Origin: Magnolia sinica
Taxonomy: Eukaryota > Streptophyta > Magnoliopsida > Magnoliales > Magnoliaceae
DNA: 64,000 nucleotides
Direction of reading: 5' to 3'
Assembly: GCF_029962835.1 (NCBI RefSeq)
Contig: NC_080583.1
Location: forward strand, 48,773,658 to 48,837,657
In this document: positions 47,601-58,157 of the stretch, piece by piece
How positions within the stretch are numbered: the stretch's first letter is position 1
How the letters are laid out: every line of letters begins with the position of its first letter
Notes under the pieces: generated by a model
What the model saw: only the letters and a program-made list of their open reading frames with translations
Database searches by the model: none
What the model was told of the DNA's origin: nothing
Made by a program: the position numbers and the translations under genes

Positions 47601-48087
47601 CTCATTCCCACCTGGGACGATGTTTTAAACACTACCCAGACTCTGGTTTAGATGCAGGTGATGGCGAGGTCTGTACAGTAGAGTTGGACTTCGTAGGTGA
47701 GGAGGAAGAGTTCTACGTTCAACTATCGGGTGGATCTATGTAGATCTCATACCGATGCGCAGGAACTACTGGGATACTTGTTTAGTTGAACACATTTCTT
47801 CCCGTATTTACATGGTTAGAAACAACAAATGTATATGTTTAGCCTGGTTTCATACTCATACTCCGAAATTTATGAAACATTTTCATAATTAAATGCATAT
47901 ATTTCAGTCTTCCACTTGCCAAATTACATTAACTCTGGAGTATGATATGCTGTTTTAGTATAATATCACTCATGTTTACTGCATTACTAATGGACGACAT
48001 TTAAACATCATTATCCATGTTGCATAAATGATGCGTTGGAACTTGGGAGTAGAGCTTTGCTCGACCCCCGAATTTCAGGGCGTTACA
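44660..48087 (+). mobile_element. Solo LTR (Del/Tekay-like gypsy), perfect duplication
   Basis: It starts TGTAACGTCCCG and ends CAGGGCGTTACA. It is flanked by AAACA at 44,655-44,659 and 48,088-48,092, a perfect 5-bp target duplication. It is 3,428 bp, in the opposite orientation to the LTR at 41,132 and only 436 bp from it. It has a TATA-like 'gggcctatataagacc' (about 45,700), a purine-rich leader, and the 'catggtggtatgggacacc' / 'gtgacgagcctccccgtag' repeats at 46,915-47,210. No coding region inside. Confidence 0.93.
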
Positions 48088-48479
48088 AAACAGGTCTCAG
48101 AAACACAGTTTTCTAAAATGGAAACTGCCCTCTCCTAGCCCGCTCAACAATCGACATTGGAGGAGAACCTTCAATCCCAGCCGTCCGTCCTGAAGAGATC
48201 CTAGCCGTCCTAGCTAGGTCTTTAGAAAAGGAAAGAGGATGAGAGAGACTGTGAGTAGCCTTTTCTCCCCAAGGTCTCCCCACCGCTCGAACCTCCTTCA
48301 AGCTTCAATGAAGCTTACCTGCAAGCTCTCTAGGGTCCTCACGGACTGTCTCATGGAGTCAGATTCGAGGAAAACGTGGTGTTGGTGAAAACGCCATTAA
48401 TGACCATTGTCTTCCCCTACCGTTCAACGCCAAGTCAGTATTGGTTCAGGTGCGCCATCTTCAGTGTCTCACCAGATGG

Positions 48480-49400
48480 AGACGTCCCGTGTGTCAAAAG
48501 AAAGAAAAGAAAGAAATAAGGAGAGACGTGGGAGGGTGATCAAGCCTCTAGCTTCACCAGGACTCGATCCGAGTCTGTTGAGTTGTTGGGCCGAGTCACG
48601 TGTGGCAAGCCGTCTGGTTGTCATAGTGCGGGTCCAACCTGCTGTCCTATTGTGGGGAAGGCAGTAGAAAGAAAGGGAAAAGAAGAAATAAATAAAAGAA
48701 GAAAAAGGAAGAAGAGAAGGGCATATAGAGAGATAGTGGGTTCGGGTAGCAGCCTGACTTGCTGCTAAGCTGAGTTTGACTTGGATTTGGTTCGTGTCTG
48801 GGGGTTGCTGGAGTTCCAACAAGGAGAAAAGAAAATGGAGGGAAAAGAGAGCAAGGAGGAGAAACGAGAGAGAAAAGAGAGAAGGATGCGGCTGTGCTGC
48901 TGCACCAAGCCAGGCCTGGTGACTGCCAGGTCTGGACTGAGTCTAGACTGAGTGGGGGGCATCTAGTCCCATCGAGATGCCTTCTGGACTAGATCTCACG
49001 TTGGGATTCTAGCAGAAAAAGAATGGGAAGAAAGAGAAGAAAGAAAGATAGGACAGAGAGAGGGAGCGAGTTCAAGTGGTGCGACTGCACCAAGCTGGTC
49101 CACCGCTATTGTCCAGCAAGCTGGGCTGGTTCTATCAAGCAACGCTGCTAGACGTGTGAGCCCTAATGGGGAGAAAAGAGAAGGAGAAGAAGAAGGGAGA
49201 GAGAAAGAGAAATGGAAGTGAGAGCGCGTTTCTACTCTAGCTCGAACCGAGTCGGCTGGGCGTCCAGTTGCTGCTGGACCTCCAACAGAGGGAAGAGAGT
49301 GAGAAAAGAAAGGGAAAAAAAGGGGGAAAGAAGAAAGAAAGAGAAAAGAGTTGGAGTCAACTCGGTTTCAAACCGAGTCAACTCACCAAGTTGACAAAGG
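48480..49400. repeat. Purine-rich diverged tandem repeats
   Basis: Four or five units of roughly 170-220 bp, each a 'gagaaaagaaaggg'-type purine block followed by 'ctgcaccaagc', 'ggctggttctag' or related GC-richer text. The purine blocks are at about 48,485-48,530, 48,665-48,735, 48,820-48,890, 49,010-49,070, 49,165-49,215 and 49,285-49,350. The same kind of purine leader follows the TATA box in the solo LTRs, so this may be an expanded LTR leader. Confidence 0.6.
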
Positions 49401-51680
49401 TGAGCCTATATTTTCTTTCCAGATTTAAATTACTTTAATTATCATTGTTAACATCATTTTAGAATTTTTAAGTTAGATATGATTTAACCATTAGTAATTA
49501 TCCATACTTATATTAATTGATATGTGTGTGTGTGTATTGTTATTATCATTAAAATATTAGTATTTTATTCATCATTCATAAGACATTATTATTGACATTA
49601 GAGCATACTATTTCTGTTCATCACAATGATTATCAGGGCCACGTTAACAAATATTAAGTACATTGCTAATATTAATAAATTATTTTGGAAATTATAAGTA
49701 TTATTATTCATCATGGGCATCATTAGATAAATTGATATAATATTAGCCATTGTAATATTCCTAAAATTAATAACTAATTTATTTTATGAATTTTATTTAT
49801 CAATAATTTCCATTAACAATATCATTAATGGCCACGCAAATTAGAGTCCAAATCTCATAATCAAAATCCTAGAACTAAACCTTAGGATGAAACCCTAAAA
49901 CCTAGGTAATCTAAACCCTAGGTTAAGACCCTAACCCTAAATAGCGTGTAAGCTTGGATCTAATTGTACAACTTTATGATTGATGGTAGGAATTGATTCC
50001 AAGGGAACACGCACTTCTTAGCAATGGTGCAGACAGTTCAAACATAAGGTGATGATTTCTTCCCCTCGAGCTTTCTATTTTCCCATTAGCTTAAGTTATA
50101 GTTTTTATTTTAATTTATAATTGATATCTCCATTTTATAATCACATGTGTTAATTATGGGAATTGAATTGCTATATTACGTGCTTAATGTTTATCCTGCA
50201 TACTTATTTTATACTTGTGAATTGCTTATGGAACTTAAACTGGTACATCTGTGGGAAACCCCCACCTATAAATGTACACCCATACTTAAGATGTATCCTG
50301 ACTGATTGTGATTGTAATGGACCTTCGACTTAGTGGTTATTGACTGGTGGTTTAAACTGATCAATGATGTAAGCCTACCATCTAGGGTTGTTGTGTCCAA
50401 TGGTTTTAAGGATGGTTTATTATCGCATGGTTTCGATATTGGCCCTACGTGGCTTAGTTTTACTAATCGCCCTATGTGGCTTAGTTTTGATATTCGTCCT
50501 ACGTGGTTTTGTTTTGGTATTTTTCCTAGATAGGTTCGATATTTTATTCTATAGAACTCTGCTGTGGTAAGCCTCATATACTGTAATATGATTCGCCACT
50601 AGTAGACGGGTTTCCATTAAACATCCTAAGGTGGTAGTCTCATGAGCCGGGGATGGTGGTATGAGACCTATGCTCGAGCTGTCGGCCTACGCTAGTGATG
50701 AGCCACTATAGTGACCTTTGAGCTTATTGAACTGGCTAGTTGTAAAATAGAATAATAATGGCTAGGCTAATTATGCATTTTCATAGCATGCGGTCTTTAC
50801 CGGGTGACTAGTTCTCCTTGGGCATACCTTTGAGCACTTTTTCGAGTGGCTAGTTCTCCTTGAGCACCTTGTTGTATGGTCTTTTTCAGGTGATTAGTTC
50901 TCCTTGGGCGACCTTATTGTGTAGTCTTTTTAGGGTAATTAGTTCTCCTTGGGCGACCTTGTTGTATAGTCTTTTTCTGGATGATTTGTTCTCCTTGAGC
51001 GACTTCGTTACATAGTCTTTTCTAGGTGGTTAATTCTCTTTGGGCGTACTTTTGAGTACTTTTCTGGGTGGCTAGTTCTTCTTAAGCAACTTTTTATTAG
51101 CTGGATGTGCTCCCCCAGGTCTGCGAGCATGTGCATGCATTCATGCATCTAAAAAAGATTGCATCATGTATTGTTTTGTATGCCTCGTTATGTTTTAAAA
51201 TTATGCTTACCTAATGCTGCAATGTGTAATCTTGAAGGAAATTCACACTGAGCTGGCCACTCATTCATCGAATATATAACCATACAGGTAGCACAGGTGG
51301 CCCAGATAATATTCGTATTATATTAATGAGGAGCAGGGTACCATGATCGACGAAGCATGATTGTATCTGCTAAGGGTTACTGCAGGATTTTATAGTTTGA
51401 GACATGTTATAATTTACTTTGTTTCATGTGCGATATTATTCCACTTTGTAATTGTAAGTATTTGGGACATTGGTTTGTATAAATCATTGTGGGTAGCCTC
51501 TTGTGTATTCTAAATGTAAATGAAAACTTCCCTTATGTTGATTTGTCCATTCTATGCTAAATTGCTAACTCTGAATAAAGAAAAAAAATATACATGTGGA
51601 ATTTGGCTCTCTATAGGTTAATACTCAGGTTTTTGGGAAACGTGTCATATACTCGGGTCCTGAAAACATGGGTTGTTACA
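49401..51680 (+). mobile_element. Probable fourth, divergent gypsy LTR (3' part)
   Basis: It ends ATGGGTTGTTACA at 51,680, the LTR end type of this family, and holds 'catgagccggggatggtggt' and 'gtcggcctacgctagtgatg' (50,640-50,700), the same internal phrases as the three solo LTRs. A 5' TGTAAC end was not found; it may begin within or left of the purine-rich repeats. 49,420-49,860 is AT-rich and empty. Confidence 0.5.
50795..51095. repeat. About 58-bp tandem repeat, six to seven copies
   Basis: Units of 'ggtgattagttctccttggg' followed by 'cgaccttgttgtatagtctt' with small changes, directly after the LTR-type 'gtagtgacc' phrases. Confidence 0.85.
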
Positions 51681-52284
51681 AAAATTCAATAGTCATGATG
51701 AAGATTGCTAAGCACATAAGATGAGAAAGCTCATGCACACCATACATGTGGCAATGTGGCATATGTGTGCTAGTCCATTAATTTGATGTGGACCTATAGA
51801 GACTTATTTTGAAACCAAGGGCCAATGACTTGGTGGACCATTGTGTTAGCAGTGTGTGTCTTAAAAGGTCAATTTTGATCTTGACCTTTGACAATGATAA
51901 CCATCGGTCTTAAATGGACTTGTTATTAATGCCATAATTCATATGTAAGTTTACTTCAATTGTTCATGTATTCATGAGTTAAAGTAAGAGATGTCCTTTG
52001 ATGTTTTTGTGAACTTGAATTTGGGCATAATACCATGAGCTAAAGGATAGTTGTATTCCATAAATATCAGTATGTACAATGTTATTTCATTACGACCTAC
52101 TAGGTTTTAAGATGAACCTACAGTTGTGCTTATGTGCTCATCCTGATTGAAGGGACCGATAACAAGTTAGGATGGAAAGCCTATACCATTTAGTTCAATG
52201 ATAATTTATGCATTTTAAATACCCAACACAGGAGCATGAGTGTTCATAGATGTGAGATTTTATTATTAGGCCTTTTGGACAATT
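51681..52284. other. Gene-free stretch
   Basis: No coding evidence or repeat was recognised between the LTR-like end and the GCTACGG repeats. Confidence 0.5.
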
Positions 52285-52615
52285 CAATTAGAGGATTCAT
52301 TCAAGTCTATAGATCTATGGCTACGGATAAAATCCGTAGCCTTAGACCTATGGCTACAGTTCTAGTCTGTAACCATAGGCTACGGCCTATGACTACGGTT
52401 CTAGTCCGTAGCACTACCATAGTCGTAGGTGCCGTAACAATAGGTCTGGAACCAATAGCTACGGATATAATCCGTAGCAATTATATCTGTAGCGATAAGT
52501 ATAAACAACTACGAATATTATTTGTAGCTAAAAGTCTGTAACAATATGTCAAATTTAATAATGGCTACGGCTCTCGGATTAGCGGCTATGGTCAATATCC
52601 GTAGCTATTTCATAC
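52285..52615. repeat. GCTACGGAT/ATCCGTAGC inverted repeat cluster
   Basis: About ten units of 25-40 bp in which 'tagctacggat' faces 'atccgtagc', the arrangement of CACTA subterminal repeats (compare 17,360-17,850). A single 'attaaatccgtagctaaaag' recurs at 62,240-62,262 and may mark the far side. No CACTA terminus was found next to either. Confidence 0.7.
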
Positions 52616-53367
52616 ATTAAAAATATATATATAATCATTTGTTCGTTCAATTACTACCTGCATAATCATTCATTCATTCCATTACAATCAATTACAATCA
52701 TTCATTCATTCAATTATAATCAATTACAATCCTTCATTCAATCAATTACAATCCTTCATTCAATCAATTACAATAATGCTGAAAATACAAATCTTTGGCT
52801 TCATTAGAGAAAATTGCTCGACTTCACCCTGAAATTTCAATGATAAAGAATTGAAAAAGAAGATATATTTTGACGGTATGATATTTTTTTCAGAAGTAAA
52901 TAGGCCTTTTTCAACTATCACCCACCTAAATAATCAAAAACTAATTGTTATCGAAGTCCACTCATTTTCCTTTCAATTTCTTAGTGACCTCTGAAAAATT
53001 ACTCCCACGGTCATTTATGTAGTACTTTGAAGAGTTGTCTCGAAATGCAACTCTAGTAATGACAAAGTTGCTTCCTGTAACAGCTTCGTATATTCCATCA
53101 TCCTACAAATAGTCACGGCATTCATAAATCAGAATGACCATTGGGGGAAAGAAAAACAAAGTGAAAGAAGTGCATCATGTATAACTATTTTTTTTCTTTT
53201 TTTTTTCTTAATGAATTAATAAAAACTCAAAGATGGATGAAATTGACATAAAAGGAATGGTCTCACCATATTGTTTGTAGGGCCAAAATAAACGTTTGGA
53301 TGTTTTTCGCAAGGAGGACCATCGGTAACCACAAGTACCCACTTCCCGAGGAATGGTCTCATCATAT
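52616..53367. repeat. Stretch with 'caatcattcattcaatta' repeats
   Basis: Short tandem repeats of 'ttcattcaatcaattacaat' lie at 52,640-52,775. A 20-bp phrase 'ggaatggtctcaccatattg' is repeated at 53,256 and 53,350, the second copy abutting the telomere-like array. No gene. Confidence 0.6.
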
Positions 53368-56300
53368 GGTTTAGGTTATAAGTTTATGTTAATGTCGTAG
53401 GTTATAGGTTTAGGTTTAGGTTTAGGTTTAGGTTTAGGGATTTGAGAATACATTTACGTTTTAGGTTTAGGTTTAGGTTTTACGTTTACGTTAAGGTTAC
53501 AGGTTTAGGTTTAGGTTTAGGTTATAAGTGTAGGTTACAGGTTTAGGTTTAAGTTAGGTTATATGTTAAGGTTTAGGGAATTGAGTTTAGGTTATAGGTT
53601 ATAGGTTAAGGTTTAGGTTATAGGTTAAGGTTTAGGTTTAGGTTATAGGTTTAGGTTTAAGTTATAGTTTTGGGATTTGAGAATAGGTTTAGTTTATAAG
53701 TATAGGTTTAGGTTAATGTTGTAGGTTATAGGTTTAGGTTTAGGTTTAGGGATTTGAGAATACATTTAGGTTTTATGTTTAGGTTATAGGTTTAGGTTTA
53801 CGTTATAGGTTATAGCTTTAGGGAATTGAGAATAGGTTAAGATTTACGTTTAGGAAATCGGGTTCGGGTTCGGGATCGTGTTCGGGATCGGGTTTAGGTT
53901 TGGGTTTTCAAGTTTAGGTTTAGGTTTAGGTTAGGGAGTTGATATTAGGATTAGGTGTAGGTTTAGGTTTAAGGATTTGAGAATACATTTAGGTTTTAGG
54001 TTTAGGTTATAGGTTTAGGTTTAGGTTTAGGTTAATGTTAGGTTATAGGTTATAAGTTTAGGTTATAAGTTATAGGTTAAGGTTTAGGTTATAGGTTAAG
54101 GTTATAGGTTTAGGTTTAGGTTATAGGTTTAGGTTAAGGTTTAGATTTGGGTTATAGGCTATAGCTTTTGGGAATTGAGAATAGGTTAAGGTTTAGGTTT
54201 AGGTTTAGGAAATCGGGTTTGGGTTCGGGATTGGGTTTAAGTTTGGGTTTTCAAGTTTGGGTTTAGGTTTAGGTTAGGGAGATGAGATTAGGATTAGGTG
54301 TAGGTTTAGGTTTAGGGATTTGAGAATACAATTAGGTTTTAGGTTTAGGTTATAGGTTTAGGTTTAGGTTTTAGGTTTTAGGTTTAGGTTAAGGTTTGGT
54401 TATAGGTTATAAGTTTAGGTTGTAGGTTATAGATTTTGGTTTAGGTTAAGGTTATAGGTTTAGGTTTATGTTTAGATTGTAGGTTTAAGTTTAGTTTATA
54501 GGTTATATGTTTAGGTTAAGATTTAGGGATTCGGGTTCGGGTTTGGGTTTAGGTTATACGTTTTGGTTTAGGTTAAGGTTTAGGTTTAGGTTATGGGTTT
54601 TGGGATTTGAGAATAGGTTTAGGTTGTAAGTATAGATTTAGGTTGGGTTATAGGTTAAGGTTTAGGTTTAGGTTATAGGTTTTGGGATTTGAGAATAGGT
54701 TTAGGTTATAAGTTTAGGTTTAGGTTGGGTTATAGGTTAAGGTTTAGGTTCAGGTTATAGGTTTTGAGATTTGAGAATAGGTTTAGGTTATAAGTTTAGG
54801 GTTAGGTTGAGTTATAGGTTAAGGTTTAGGTTTAGGTTATAGGTTTTGGGATTTGAGAATAGGTTTAGGTTATAAGTTTAGGTTTAGGTTGGGTTATAGG
54901 TTAAGGTTTAGGTTTAGGTTATAGGTTTTGGGATTTGAGAATAGGTTTAGGTTATAAGTTTAGGTTTAGGTTTATGTTATAGGTTTAGGTTAAGGTTTAG
55001 GTTATAGGTTATAGGTTTAGGTTATAAGTTATAGGTTTAGGTTATATGTTTAGGTTAAGGTTTAGGGATTCAGCTTTGGGTTCGGGTTTAGGTTATAGGT
55101 TTAGGTTTAGGTTTAGGTTATAGGTTATAGCTTTTGGGAATTAAGAATAGGTTAAGGTTTAGGTTTAGGTTTAGGAAATCGGGTTCGGGTTCGAGATTGG
55201 GTTTAAGTTTGAGTTTTCAAGTTTGGCTTTAGGCTTAGGTTTAGAGATTTGATAATACAATTAGGTTTTAGGTTTAGGTTATAGGTTTAGGTTTAGGTTA
55301 ATGTTTGGTTTTAGGTTATAAGTTTAGGTTGTAGGTTATAAGTTATAGGTTATATGTTAAGGTTTAGGTTATAGGTTTAAGTTTATGTTTAGGTTATAGG
55401 TTTTGGAATTTGAGAATAAGTTTAAGTTATAAGTTTAGGTTTAGGTTTATGTTATAGGTTTAGGTTAAGGTTATAGGGTTTAGGTTATAGGTTTAGGTTT
55501 AGGTTAGGTTTAGGTATAGGCTTAGGTTATATGTTTAGGTTAAGGTTTAGGGATTTGGGTTCGGGTTTGGGTTCAGGTTTAGGTTATAGGTTTTAGGATA
55601 GGTTATAGGTTATAGGTTTAGGTTTAAGTTTTAGCTTTTGGGAAATGAGAATAGGTTAAGGTTTAGGTTTATGTTTAGGAAATCGGGTTCGGGTTCGGGA
55701 TTGGGTTTAAGTTTGGGTTTTCAAGTTTGGGTTTACGTTTAGGTTAGGGAGTTGAGATTAGGATTAGGTGTAGGTTTAGGTTTAAGGATTTGAGAATACA
55801 ATTAGGTTTAAGGTTTAGGTTTAGGTTTTAGGTTTAGGTTAAGGTTTGGTTATAGGTTGTAAGTTTAGGTTATAGGTTATAAGTTTTAAGTTATATGTTA
55901 AGGTTTAGGTTAAGGTTATAGGTTTAGGTTTATGTTTAGGTTATAGGTTTTGGGATTTGAGAATAGGTTTAGGTTTAGGTTTATGTTATAGGTTTAGGTT
56001 AAGGTTATAGGGTTTAAGTTAGGGATTAGGTTATAGGTTATAGGTTTAGGTTTAAGTTATAGGTTTAGGTTTAGGTTTTAGGATTTGAGAATAGGTTTAT
56101 GTTATAAGTTTGGGTTTAGGTTGAGTTATAGGTTAAGGTTTAGGTTTAGGTTGAGTTATAGGTTAAGGTTTAGGTTTAGGTTATAGGTTTTAGGGTTTGA
56201 GAATAGGTTTAGGTTATAAGTTTAGGTTTAGGTTGGGTTATAGGTTAAGGTTTAGATTTAAGTTATAGGTTTTGGGATTTAAGAATAGGTTTAGGTTATA

Positions 56301-57306
56301 ACTTTAGGTTTAGGTTTAGGTTATAGGTTTAGGTTAAGGTTATAGGGTTTAGGTTAGGTTTTAGGTTATAGGTTTAGGTTATCGGTTATAGGTTTAGGTT
56401 TAAGTTTAAGTTATAGGTTTAGGTTTAGGTTTTAGGTTTAGGTATAGGCTTAGGTTATAGGTTATAGGTTATATGTTTAGGTTAAGGTTTAGGGATTCGG
56501 GTTCGGGTTTAGGTTATAAGTTTTGGTTTAGGTTTAGATTTAGGTTATGGGTTTTGGGATTTGAAAATAGGTTTAGGTTATAAGTATAGGTTTAGGTTGG
56601 GTTATAGGTTAAGGTTTAGGTTTAGGTTTAGGTTATAGGTTATAAGTATAGGTTTATGTTTAGGTTAAGGTCTAGGTTTAGGTTATAGGTATAGGTTTTG
56701 GGATTTGAGAATAGGTTTAGGTTAAGGTCTAGGTTTAGGTTATAGGTATAGGTTTTGGAATTTGAGAATAGGTTTAGGTTAAGGTCTAGGTTTAGGTTAT
56801 AGGTATAGGTTTTGGGATTTGAGAATAGGTTTAGGTTAAGGTTATAAGTATAGGTTATAGGTTAAGGTTTAGGTTTAGGAAATCGGGTTCGGGTTCGAGA
56901 TCAGGTTTAGGTTTAGGTTTTAGGTTATAGGTTATAGGTTTAGTTTATAGGTTAAGGTTTGGGTTATAGGTTAAGGTTTAGGTTATAGGTTATAGGTTAT
57001 AAGTATAGGTTTAGGTTTAGGTTAAGGTTATAAGTATAGGTTTTGGAATTTGAGAATAGATTTAGGTTAAGGTTATAAGTTTAGGTTAAGGTTATAAGTA
57101 TAGGTTATAGGTTAAGGTTATAGTTTAGGTAAAGGTTATAAGTATAGGTTATAGGTTTAGGTTTAGGTTTATGTTTAGGTTAAGGTTTAGGTGATAGGTT
57201 TAAGTTTAGGGTTAGGTTTAGGTTATAGGTTATAGGTTATAGCTTTAGGGAATTAAGAATAGGTTTAGGTTATAGGTTTAGGGTGTGGTTTAGGTTAAGG
57301 GTGTGG
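53368..57306 (+). repeat. Telomere-like TTTAGG degenerate array, 3.9 kb
   Basis: The array is built from TTTAGG hexamers mixed with TTATAGG, TTAAGG and rarer variants; the plant telomere unit is TTTAGGG. The G/T-rich strand is the plus strand throughout, and C is almost absent except in 'atcgggttcgggttcggg' patches near 53,850, 54,210, 55,180, 55,680 and 56,880. 'gggatttgagaatagg' phrases recur many times and mark longer units. It has no coding capacity. It lies beside a GCTACGG repeat cluster on the left and a 164-bp repeat on the right, so it is interstitial in this window. Confidence 0.92.
54599..55008 (+). repeat. 82-bp higher-order repeat within the array
   Basis: Five successive units start with tttgggattt or tttgagattt at 54,599, 54,681, 54,763, 54,845 and 54,927, exactly 82 bp apart. 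The fifth diverges after about 60 bp. Confidence 0.9.
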
Positions 57307-57326
57307 TACCTGCAAATAGAGATATT

Positions 57327-57775
57327 AAACACGGCCTGTCCAAATGGTCAGGCCCCTCCAATGTTGTCCATAGGAAATGAACAGCTTCATCATGGTCATA
57401 ACAGCGGTTCCCACCTTCCAAGGACCCCCGCTCATCCGGATAGCTCTGACGCACATCCGGGTCTGCTCCATTAATTTCGAGCAAATTCATAAACACGGCC
57501 TGTCTAAATGGTCAGGCCCATCCAATGTTGTCTATAGAAAATGGACAGCTTCATCATGGTCATAATAGTGGTTCCCACCTTCTAGGGACCCCCGCTCATC
57601 CGGATAGCTCTGACGCACATCCGAGTATGCTCCATTAATTTCGAGCAAATATACTCCAATGCTGTCCATGGGAAATGGACAGCTTCATCATGGTCATAAC
57701 AGCGGTTCCCACCTTTCAGAGATCCCCGCTCAACATCCGGATAGATCCGACGCACATCCGGGTCTGCTCCATCAA
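57327..57775. repeat. 164-bp tandem repeat, two full and one partial copy
   Basis: Copies start at 57,327 and 57,491 ('aaacacggcctgtc'). The third lacks the first about 30 bp and starts near 57,652, so its spacing is 134 bp. Each includes 'cagcttcatcatggtcataa' and 'gacgcacatccg'. Minus-strand frames across copies are similar because the copies are; no family was recognised. Confidence 0.9.
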
Positions 57776-57917
57776 CCAGAAGAAAACTAACAACCCAACA
57801 AACTAAAGGAAAATTAAAGAAGATCATCTGTCATGATAATCATGGAAAGGGAAGTACTATGCATGCATAAGAACTTTGAAATTAGAATAGATAAGGCAAC
57901 AAGCAAATAGAGCTTAC

Positions 57918-58157
57918 TTCAATAACATGAATAGCATCCCATGCACCTTCTTGCAAATAACTTCTTCGGCCATGCCTTGACTTTGAGCCATCTTCATCCC
58001 CAACAACCATCACAAATCAGTGCAATCATATAATTTTTTTAAACAAAAGGACATGCATTCTTTGTTGAAAAACTAACCTTTCTTCATTAGGAAGCAAGCT
58101 ACAAAGTCTTCATTGTCTTTCCACATGTATACTGATGAAATCCCCCCTTTATAATAC
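57918..58157 (-). pseudogene. F-actin capping protein beta fragment, two exons
   Basis: The beta subunit of the capping protein heterodimer blocks actin filament barbed ends. Exon 1 (58,078-58,157, 80 nt) encodes 'YYKGGISSVYMWKDNEDFVA' then 'CFLMKK'. Exon 2 (57,918-57,991, 74 nt) encodes 'DGSKSRHGRRSYLQEGAWDA' then 'IHVIE'. Both are bounded by AG and GT, and the intron phase matches: one base of the Asp codon in exon 1, two in exon 2. No frame damage is seen in these exons, but the flanking exons of a gene of roughly 250 codons were not found. I infer a captured fragment; a real gene with long introns extending further is possible but less likely. Confidence 0.82.

Noticed and set aside
49885..49945. 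Telomere-like 'aaccctaaccctaa' words
   Set aside because: Only two or three diverged units, common by chance in plant LTR and leader sequences.
53368..57306. True chromosome end
   Set aside because: The array is degenerate, mostly hexameric and has about 6.7 kb of ordinary sequence on its right side, so it is not a functional telomere in this window.
57290..57827. Similar minus-strand frames with a GADPDVR motif
   Set aside because: Their likeness comes from the 164-bp tandem DNA repeat; no independent evidence of coding.
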